A DNA stretch of 19,185 bases from Euryarchaeota archaeon TMED117 (GTDB taxonomy: Archaea > Thermoplasmatota > Poseidoniia > Poseidoniales > Poseidoniaceae): NCBI GenBank assembly GCA_002171315.2, contig NHFS02000054.1, forward strand, positions 15,101 to 34,285. Direction: 5' to 3'. The notes beneath the pieces were generated by a model. It was not told where the DNA came from. It searched no databases and saw only the letters and a program-made list of their open reading frames with translations. Below, in pieces: positions 13,897 through 19,185 of the stretch. Positions within the stretch are counted from its first letter, which is position 1, and every line of letters begins with the position of its first letter. A program made the position numbers and the translations under genes.

Positions 13897-15504
13897 ATGC
13901 CTAACCAAAACCCACCAACTGCTATCATCGTAGGCTCTGGACCCGGAGGTCTTGCATCAGCGCTTCTCCTAGCACACTCAGGCGTGAAGGTCACTGTACT
14001 CGAAAAAGCCGAGGCTGTTGGCGGACGCACTAGATTATTCAAAAAAGATGGATATACATTTGATCGAGGACCAACCTTCTTTCACTATCCAGAAGTGATT
14101 GAAGAAATCTTCCAAGCCATTGGTCGAGACGCTCACAAAGAACTTGGATTAATGCCACTAGACCCAATGTACCGCCTGGTGTTTGGAGCTGGCGGTCACA
14201 TCGATGCAACAAGCAATCTTGAACAAATGACAGAACGTATTCGAGAACTTGCAGGCGACAAGAACGCTAACGGATTCAAGAATTACGTGAAGCAAAATCG
14301 TAGAAAATTGGATCTGTCAAAGAAATGTCTGCAAACTCCGTGGTCCAGTCCGCTTGATGTTCTTTCAAAGCGCGCCATGCGAGTAGCCACCGTGCTCAAG
14401 CCTTGGGCAAGTGTTGCGGGCGATCTCGGTAAGCATTTCGACGACGAACGAATTCGGCTTGCGATGTCCTTCCAAACGAAGTACCTCGGTATGAGTCCAT
14501 TCCACGCCCCTTCATTATTCACCATCCTTGCCTTCCTCGAATATGAACACGGTATTTTCCACGCCAAGGGCGGCTTAGGAAGCATCACAGCTCGCATGGG
14601 TGAAATCGCCGAGGAAATGGGAGTTGATATTCGAGTCAGCACCCCTGTCAAGTCCCTCATCTATGAAGGAAAGACCGTTACTGGTGTTCGAATTGATGGC
14701 GGAGAGATGATGGCTGATAGAGTGGTAGTCAACGCTGACTTTGCTCACGCCATGACCACCCTCGTTCCAAATGAAAAGAGAAAGAAATGGTCCGACAAGA
14801 AACTGGAAAAGAAAGGATATTCATGCTCCACATTCATGCTTTATCTTGGTGTAGACAAGCAATACGATCTGCCTCATCACCAAATCTACGCTTCATCAGA
14901 ATACGAAAACAACCTGAGGGACATCACAAATCACAGATTGACTTGGGACGACCCGTCTGTCTACGTACAGAATGCTGCAATTACTGATGATTCACTTGCT
15001 CCAGATGGACATTCTACGATCTATGTGCTCGTGCCAGTACCAAACCAACACGAAAGCATCGTTTGGGATGACATAAAGGAAGATTTCAGAGAAATCATCA
15101 TCAAACAACTCTCGAAACTTGGCTACGATGACGTCGCCGATCACATTGTTTCAGAGACCGTCATCACACCAGATGATTGGGGTGCATCCGACATCTACCG
15201 TGGCGCAGTGTTCAACCTCACCCACGACCTCAAGCAAATGCTTTGGCGCCGACCTCACAACCGTTTCGAGGAAGCAAACAACCTCTACATCGTTGGCGGC
15301 GGCACTCACCCTGGCAGTGGCCTACCTACCATCTTTGAAAGCGCTCGCATTAGCAGTAAATTAGTGCTTGATGACCTTGGAATTGATCCTGATTGGAACG
15401 GAGTAGATACCTGGTTTGAAGGAGTTCGACGATCGCCGAGCGGTCGCAAGGCTGTAAAACGACGGACGACAAAGAAAGAAAGCGTAACGGCCACCAAGGC
15501 CTGA
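13897..15504 (+). CDS. crtI: CrtI-type phytoene desaturase
   Basis: A 535-residue FAD-dependent carotenoid desaturase/isomerase that introduces double bonds into phytoene at the membrane. The N-terminus carries the dinucleotide motif IIVGSGPGGLASALLLAHSG (10-29), then VLEKAEAVGGRTRLF and FDRGPTFFHYP. The C-terminal FAD-closing signature is IVGGGTHPGSGLPTIFESAR. The family is usually about 490-510 residues; here the extra length is a tail with a highly basic end (RKAVKRRTTKKE). How many desaturation steps it performs, or whether it acts on another carotenoid intermediate, cannot be read from sequence. It is the first gene of the carotenoid operon and likely works on the product of CrtB encoded at the operon's fourth position. 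Confidence 0.92.
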   Translation: MPNQNPPTAIIVGSGPGGLASALLLAHSGVKVTVLEKAEAVGGRTRLFKKDGYTFDRGPTFFHYPEVIEEIFQAIGRDAHKELGLMPLDPMYRLVFGAGGHIDATSNLEQMTERIRELAGDKNANGFKNYVKQNRRKLDLSKKCLQTPWSSPLDVLSKRAMRVATVLKPWASVAGDLGKHFDDERIRLAMSFQTKYLGMSPFHAPSLFTILAFLEYEHGIFHAKGGLGSITARMGEIAEEMGVDIRVSTPVKSLIYEGKTVTGVRIDGGEMMADRVVVNADFAHAMTTLVPNEKRKKWSDKKLEKKGYSCSTFMLYLGVDKQYDLPHHQIYASSEYENNLRDITNHRLTWDDPSVYVQNAAITDDSLAPDGHSTIYVLVPVPNQHESIVWDDIKEDFREIIIKQLSKLGYDDVADHIVSETVITPDDWGASDIYRGAVFNLTHDLKQMLWRRPHNRFEEANNLYIVGGGTHPGSGLPTIFESARISSKLVLDDLGIDPDWNGVDTWFEGVRRSPSGRKAVKRRTTKKESVTATKA

Positions 15505-15514
15505 GGGATTTACG

Positions 15515-16081
15515 TTGAGAATTATTGGTGTCCTAGTAGCGTTGCTTATGCTGTCAGGATGCATTAATCCAGTTGCAGAAGAAGGAAGAGTGTTCACGCT
15601 TCAGACCCTTGACAGAGCGGAAGATTCTGGCCCAAATTATTCATTGAAAGACAACCTATCACAAGGACCAGTTCTCATTTTGTTCATCGGTGTTGGGTGC
15701 ACTGGATGCAAGGAATGGACTGATGAGCTCAGAATGAGTCATCAAGAATGGATGGAGATGGAACCCCCTCTCCAACTCGTCTCTATCGAACGATATCCTT
15801 CATTTGAAACACATGAGGATGTTGCTTTGGAATTTGGAACCCCCGATAGTAATCACTACACTCCTTGGCCAATCACATTACCAACTGAAGAAGATCCTAT
15901 CCGAAAATACGATGATGAAACAAAACTCAGTTCCACCGTTTTCGAATACTACGGCATGCCTGGGACTCCAACACTTATGCTCATTGATGAAAATGGAGTG
16001 ACTCAATGGGAGAGTTCAACATATTATCCAGATCAAGAAACAATCTCAGAAATTGAAACACAATACAAGGATTTGATTTAA
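15515..16081 (+). CDS. Thioredoxin-fold (TlpA-like) lipoprotein
   Basis: 188 residues. It has a short signal peptide ending in a lipobox (LMLSGC, Cys16), so the mature protein should be lipid-anchored on the outer face of the membrane. The following domain has a redox CTGC motif (Cys62, Cys65) in LILFIGVGCTGCKEW and a cis-Pro loop GMPGTPT (147-153), the two hallmarks of thioredoxin/TlpA proteins. It probably reduces or oxidises extracytoplasmic thiols. The start is a TTG at 15515, 6 nt after a GAGGGA Shine-Dalgarno that overlaps the crtI stop; the next in-frame ATG would remove most of the signal peptide. It overlaps the downstream ABA4-like gene by one base (TAATG). Its place inside a carotenoid operon is unexplained. 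Confidence 0.85.
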   Translation: MRIIGVLVALLMLSGCINPVAEEGRVFTLQTLDRAEDSGPNYSLKDNLSQGPVLILFIGVGCTGCKEWTDELRMSHQEWMEMEPPLQLVSIERYPSFETHEDVALEFGTPDSNHYTPWPITLPTEEDPIRKYDDETKLSSTVFEYYGMPGTPTLMLIDENGVTQWESSTYYPDQETISEIETQYKDLI

Positions 16082-16536
16082 TGGCAGACATACTTTTACT
16101 CTCAGCTCTCGTTTTAGCCTCGATGTGGGTGGGTCCTTTCTGGCTCCTGATGATGATTCAGCCATACGAAGAAAGAACACAAAAGTGGATGAGTGGGCCT
16201 TGGTTTGTACTCGGACCCCTCATCGCTTATCTGGTGATTTTAATGATGAATTTAGGAGCACTTGCCGACATGATGGGTGATGGAACCCTCAGTGGTTTCG
16301 TTGAAGCATTAGCCGATATTCTCGGTACTGAAGAGGGTGCAGTCCTTGCTTGGACTCACTTTGTAATCGGCGATATTATCACAACTCGATGGATATGGAA
16401 ACGAAGCATTGAGACAGAAATAAACAAAACTGTGACGCAGACGGCGATATTGTTCGGAGTCATGTTGATGCCAGTTGGCCTCGCCATCCACTTCGTATCC
16501 ATGTACCTGAAGAAGGCAAACAACACGCATTCATAA
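16081..16536 (+). CDS. ABA4-like (DUF4281) membrane protein
   Basis: A 151-residue protein with four hydrophobic helices, about 4-26, 42-60, 85-105 and 120-143. The pattern FWLLMMIQPYEERT, then PLIAYLV, then VLAWTHFVIGDIITTRWIW, and finally a late MPVGLAIHFV helix matches the ABA4-like family: W-x-L-x-x-x-P, WxH-x-x-x-D-x-x-x-x-RW, and a GP-x-G-like end. Plant ABA4 is required for neoxanthin formation, and relatives occur in some bacteria and algae. Its position between the thioredoxin lipoprotein and crtB, with a TAATG start overlap, ties it to carotenoid modification. Its reaction here is unknown. Confidence in the gene is high; the family assignment rests on motif resemblance. Confidence 0.7.
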   Translation: MADILLLSALVLASMWVGPFWLLMMIQPYEERTQKWMSGPWFVLGPLIAYLVILMMNLGALADMMGDGTLSGFVEALADILGTEEGAVLAWTHFVIGDIITTRWIWKRSIETEINKTVTQTAILFGVMLMPVGLAIHFVSMYLKKANNTHS

Positions 16537-16559
16537 CCAAAAACAGTGGAGAGAAAACT

Positions 16560-17552
16560 ATGCAAAAAGAAATCACTGTAGAAGAAGCATTTCTCCAATG
16601 CGAAGAAATCTGTAGAAAGGCATCTTCAACATTCTTTGCAAGTTTCTCAGCACTCCCTCTAAAGAAGCGAAAAGCAGTTCATGCTGTCTATGCACTATGC
16701 CGATATCTCGATGATATTGCTGACGGAGATACTCGTCCGAACGTTGAGGAAAGTGATTCGTTGAATCAACTCGTTCTGGAACGTGATAAGTTGTTGCGAT
16801 CTATTCATCAATCTCAACCCAACAACTCAGAAGAAGAACACAAGTATCGCTTGATGGCTCTTGTCGATGCTAAAGAACGACTAACACGCCTGTTTAATGG
16901 AGACAAGACAGCAACACAAAACGAACCAATCTTTGTCGCCATGCATCAAGTCTTCAAACAATTCCAGTTCCGTCTCGATGATTTTGAAACGATCATTGAA
17001 GGAATGGAAGATGACCTCTTCGAAGTCCGTCTACGAACCTGGGATGAAGTTCGTTCGTACTGCTACAAAGTTGCTTCCGCAGTAGGCCTTGTATTGATAG
17101 AAATCTATGGCTGTGAAGATGCAGGAGCTCGTATCCATGCCATCGATATGGGTATTCAATTACAGATGATCAATATCCTCCGAGACGTTGCTGAAGATTA
17201 TCGATCAGGGAGAGTCTATCTTCCAATTCAGACCTTAGCAGAATACAACATCGATGTGGATGAACTTGGAAAGACCGACTTTGGAACCAATCAACGATGG
17301 AAAGCCTTCGTTCAAGAATACATGGGAGTTGTTCGAAGGCATCAGGAATCTGCAAAACATCTTTTCGAATATTTGGATTCAAAATCAAGATTGCAACCAC
17401 AACTTATGTGCGAAGCCTATGACGCTATCTTCCATGAGATTGTACGACGATCCGGAGATGTATTCAGCAGCAGACCAAAACTGTCCAAATGGAGGAAACT
17501 TCGATTGGCAGCAAAACTATCCCTCCGCAGAATTCGAGCAAAATGGTCTTGA
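16560..17552 (+). CDS. crtB: Phytoene/squalene synthase family protein, likely phytoene synthase
   Basis: Condenses two prenyl diphosphates head-to-head, probably geranylgeranyl diphosphate to phytoene. 330 residues. The first Asp-rich motif is YLDDIAD (49-55), the second is NILRDVAEDYRSGRVYLP (205-222), and between them is YCYKVASAVGLV (167-178), all classic for CrtB. Squalene or dehydrosqualene synthesis from farnesyl diphosphate cannot be ruled out on motifs alone, but co-operonic crtI favours phytoene. The C-terminus is Arg/Lys-rich. A GGAGAG Shine-Dalgarno lies 6 nt before the ATG, in a 23-nt gap after the ABA4-like gene. Confidence 0.9.
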   Translation: MQKEITVEEAFLQCEEICRKASSTFFASFSALPLKKRKAVHAVYALCRYLDDIADGDTRPNVEESDSLNQLVLERDKLLRSIHQSQPNNSEEEHKYRLMALVDAKERLTRLFNGDKTATQNEPIFVAMHQVFKQFQFRLDDFETIIEGMEDDLFEVRLRTWDEVRSYCYKVASAVGLVLIEIYGCEDAGARIHAIDMGIQLQMINILRDVAEDYRSGRVYLPIQTLAEYNIDVDELGKTDFGTNQRWKAFVQEYMGVVRRHQESAKHLFEYLDSKSRLQPQLMCEAYDAIFHEIVRRSGDVFSSRPKLSKWRKLRLAAKLSLRRIRAKWS

Positions 17553-17609
17553 TGCAACAGCATAGGACACATCCAATGGATTCAAACCCTAACGGCCACT
17601 CGCCCGTTC
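17553..17609 (+). other. Spacer with possible 13-residue leader ORF before the glycosyltransferase
   Basis: The gap between crtB and the glycosyltransferase holds an ATG at 17576 with an AGGA Shine-Dalgarno 8 nt before it. It encodes a 13-residue peptide (MDSNPNGHSPVHG) whose TGA at 17615-17617 overlaps the glycosyltransferase start in another frame. The glycosyltransferase ATG itself has no Shine-Dalgarno or TATA box. This could be a coupling mini-cistron, or the true N-terminus separated by a one-base error. Confidence 0.35.
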
Positions 17610-18386
17610 ATGGTTGAGGTACTACCCGTTTCTGTTACGGTTCTCCTACCGACTCGGAATGAAGAAGAAGCATTAGGCGCTACGGTTGATGCAATCCCGA
17701 GAGGATGGTGTGAGTCGCTTGAAATCATGATTGTCGATGGGTCATCTACAGATCGTACAAGAGAAATTGCACTTGAAAAAGACGTCCGTGTCCATCTGGA
17801 ACCTCGAAAAGGATACGGAAGAGCGTATCGTACTGGATTTGCAGTTGCCTCGAATGACATTATCGTCACAATGGATGCAGATTGTACCTATCCTGCCGAA
17901 CTCATTCCTGAACTCGTCAAGAAACTCATTGATGATGATTTGAAGTTCATCACTTGTGATCGCTTGAGCATGGCAGAATCTGGGTCGATGTCTGGCCTAC
18001 ATGGATTCGGAAACTGGGTTCTTTCATTCACTGCTCGAGTATTGTTTGGTTATGGCATCAAAGATTCTCAATCAGGAATGTGGGTTTTCCGCAAGGATAT
18101 TTTCGAGAATGAAAAGATGCGTCCCACCAACGATGGAATGCCTCTTTCTGAAGAAGTCAAGATCCTTGCAAGAAGACACCTAGGAAAGAAAAAAGCAATC
18201 GAAATCTCCGTTCCATACAGAGAGCGTGTTGGAGAAGCTGAGATCCATACCTGGGGAGATGGTTGGAAGAACCTACGTTTCCTCTATGCTAAGCGAATCG
18301 GTTTAGCACGCACTCGAACTGAATGGGGTCCTCTTGATGACAACCCTGACAGTCTGAACGGCGATTTACCAGAACAGAAAAAGTGA
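17610..18386 (+). CDS. Family 2 glycosyltransferase (polyprenyl-phosphate sugar transferase-like)
   Basis: A 258-residue GT-A-fold transferase resembling dolichol-phosphate mannose/glucose synthases. It shows VLLPTRNEE (11-19), the nucleotide-binding IVDGSSTDRT (41-50), the metal-binding DAD at 89-91 (MDADCTYP), DSQSGMWVFRKDIF (152-164) and the acidic LSEEVKI catalytic-type loop. No membrane helix is present. The most likely role is transfer of a sugar from a nucleotide sugar to polyprenyl phosphate for surface glycans. Because it follows crtB in the same operon, glycosylation of a carotenoid is an alternative. Start choice is limited: in its frame no other start codon exists between the crtB stop and 17610. 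It ends exactly where the convergent gene ends. Confidence 0.87.
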   Translation: MVEVLPVSVTVLLPTRNEEEALGATVDAIPRGWCESLEIMIVDGSSTDRTREIALEKDVRVHLEPRKGYGRAYRTGFAVASNDIIVTMDADCTYPAELIPELVKKLIDDDLKFITCDRLSMAESGSMSGLHGFGNWVLSFTARVLFGYGIKDSQSGMWVFRKDIFENEKMRPTNDGMPLSEEVKILARRHLGKKKAIEISVPYRERVGEAEIHTWGDGWKNLRFLYAKRIGLARTRTEWGPLDDNPDSLNGDLPEQKK

Positions 18387-19185
18387 TTATTCCTGTTTAA
18401 GCAATTTCAATGGAGCCAATCTTGAATCGATTGCAATTCGTTGATGCAGCATAAGCAAGAATGGGACCAGTACCCACAAAGCCATCCAGTAATAGATTGT
18501 GGATTCCAAGAATTCAGGCGTCGTCGTACTTACCTCTCCTTTGACTCCAATGTAAGATTCTGCATCAACTGATCCAGGAGCAGGAGGTTCTGCTTCGACT
18601 GCACTTCGATTTGCAGGACGTACCATGCCAATATCGTACCCGCCCCCTTCAAATTCCAAGACAAAACCATCGAGACCAAACGATGTCTCTGCTCCAAAAT
18701 CAGAATGGGCTAAGAAAGCCTCTGAATTATCATTTTCAGCATACAACTCAGGATCTCCCGCTGCAGTTGAAAACCAAGAAATGGGAAGAAGTATCAAGAT
18801 CATTACGAACACTGTTAGGACCATTGTCATCGAAGTGAAGGAAAGTAAACGACGGCCAATGGTGAGCCAGAATCCGCTATGCTGCTTCCAAAAATCAATG
18901 AGAATTAGAACCAAAAGAACGGCAGATACCAGCATTGAGCCATAGATTAATTGATGTGTATTGGATTTAATATCATCAGGAGTTGGGGATGAAAATGTTT
19001 CATTCCAATCCTCTTCATAGGTCTCCTGATTCTGTAATGCAGCTCTTGAATCTCGTTCGCTTTGCCAATGGCTCAGACGTATAGGGCCAAACAATTCGAT
19101 AGAGAGATCATCCTGATCTTCTTTCATGTCAATAGTGATATTGACCGCTACACCTTCAAGAGAAAGTGGACCTTCCTCTACAGTT
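18387..19185 (-). CDS. Three-helix membrane protein, N-terminus beyond right edge
   Basis: The frame stays open to base 19185, so the gene is incomplete. 265 residues are visible, and the ATG at 19127 is probably internal because the upstream 19 codons continue a beta-strand-like, in-frame sequence with no other start codon. Visible parts are a soluble N-terminal segment, membrane helices at about 79-99 and 112-139, an extracytoplasmic loop of about 90 residues rich in Gly, Glu and Pro, a third helix at about 229-251 and a short basic tail. I do not recognise a family. It is convergent with the glycosyltransferase, with stop codons directly adjacent. Confidence 0.75.
   Translation of the reverse strand, partial: TVEEGPLSLEGVAVNITIDMKEDQDDLSIELFGPIRLSHWQSERDSRAALQNQETYEEDWNETFSSPTPDDIKSNTHQLIYGSMLVSAVLLVLILIDFWKQHSGFWLTIGRRLLSFTSMTMVLTVFVMILILLPISWFSTAAGDPELYAENDNSEAFLAHSDFGAETSFGLDGFVLEFEGGGYDIGMVRPANRSAVEAEPPAPGSVDAESYIGVKGEVSTTTPEFLESTIYYWMALWVLVPFLLMLHQRIAIDSRLAPLKLLKQE

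Noticed and set aside
1..19185. tRNA, rRNA, insertion sequence or integrase
   Set aside because: No cloverleaf-like or rRNA sequence, terminal inverted repeats or transposase/recombinase motifs were seen; nearly all the sequence is accounted for by protein genes.

Overview
The window looks like a chromosomal segment of a planktonic archaeon, most likely Marine Group II Euryarchaeota (Candidatus Poseidoniales). The evidence is archaeal promoter architecture (TATA-like boxes about 26 nt upstream of start codons in leaderless position), a TrmB-family regulator, large secreted proteins with DxDxDG calcium-type repeats and a C-terminal membrane anchor, and many metabolic genes of bacterial flavour in a gene-dense, AT-leaning genome. 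The taxonomic call is an inference from gene content; no rRNA or other marker gene is present. There are 19 protein genes and no RNA genes, CRISPR arrays or mobile elements. No gene-free stretch exceeds about 115 nt.

Left part (1-5673): a truncated secreted protein (minus strand, 1-236) diverges from a thiamine pyrophosphokinase gene (346-969). That gene runs tail-to-tail, with a 15-nt coding overlap, into a minus-strand operon reading 5633 to 955. The operon encodes a PPC/thrombospondin type 3 repeat surface protein, a second membrane-anchored surface protein with paired Cys modules and an odd Trp-rich cytoplasmic tail, and a DUF4105 (Lnb N-terminal-like) membrane protein.

Middle part (5674-12558): a second minus-strand operon (9058 to 5674) encodes a Nudix hydrolase, a class II DNA photolyase and an SRPBCC-SDR (TIGR01777-like) fusion. 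It diverges, across a 115-nt region with a TATA-like box on each strand, from a plus-strand operon of ribA (GTP cyclohydrolase II), a Bcp-type peroxiredoxin, a TrmB-like regulator with an extra C-terminal ligand-binding-like domain, a DUF1295 membrane enzyme and an ABC1/UbiB-type atypical kinase.

Right part (13852-19185): a new leaderless promoter drives a carotenoid operon. It contains a CrtI-type desaturase, a thioredoxin-fold lipoprotein, an ABA4-like/DUF4281 membrane protein, a CrtB phytoene synthase and a family 2 glycosyltransferase. It abuts, tail-to-tail with no gap, a minus-strand membrane protein cut by the right edge.

The central and right operons read as one light and oxidative-stress programme. 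RibA feeds FAD synthesis for the photolyase and the CrtI flavoenzyme. The photolyase repairs UV damage, carotenoids and peroxiredoxin quench photo-oxidative damage, and the TrmB-like protein is the obvious candidate regulator. The least explained components are the ABA4-like protein (no recognised carotenoid cyclase is in the window), the regulator's C-terminal domain, the DUF1295/ABC1 kinase pair and the thioredoxin lipoprotein.
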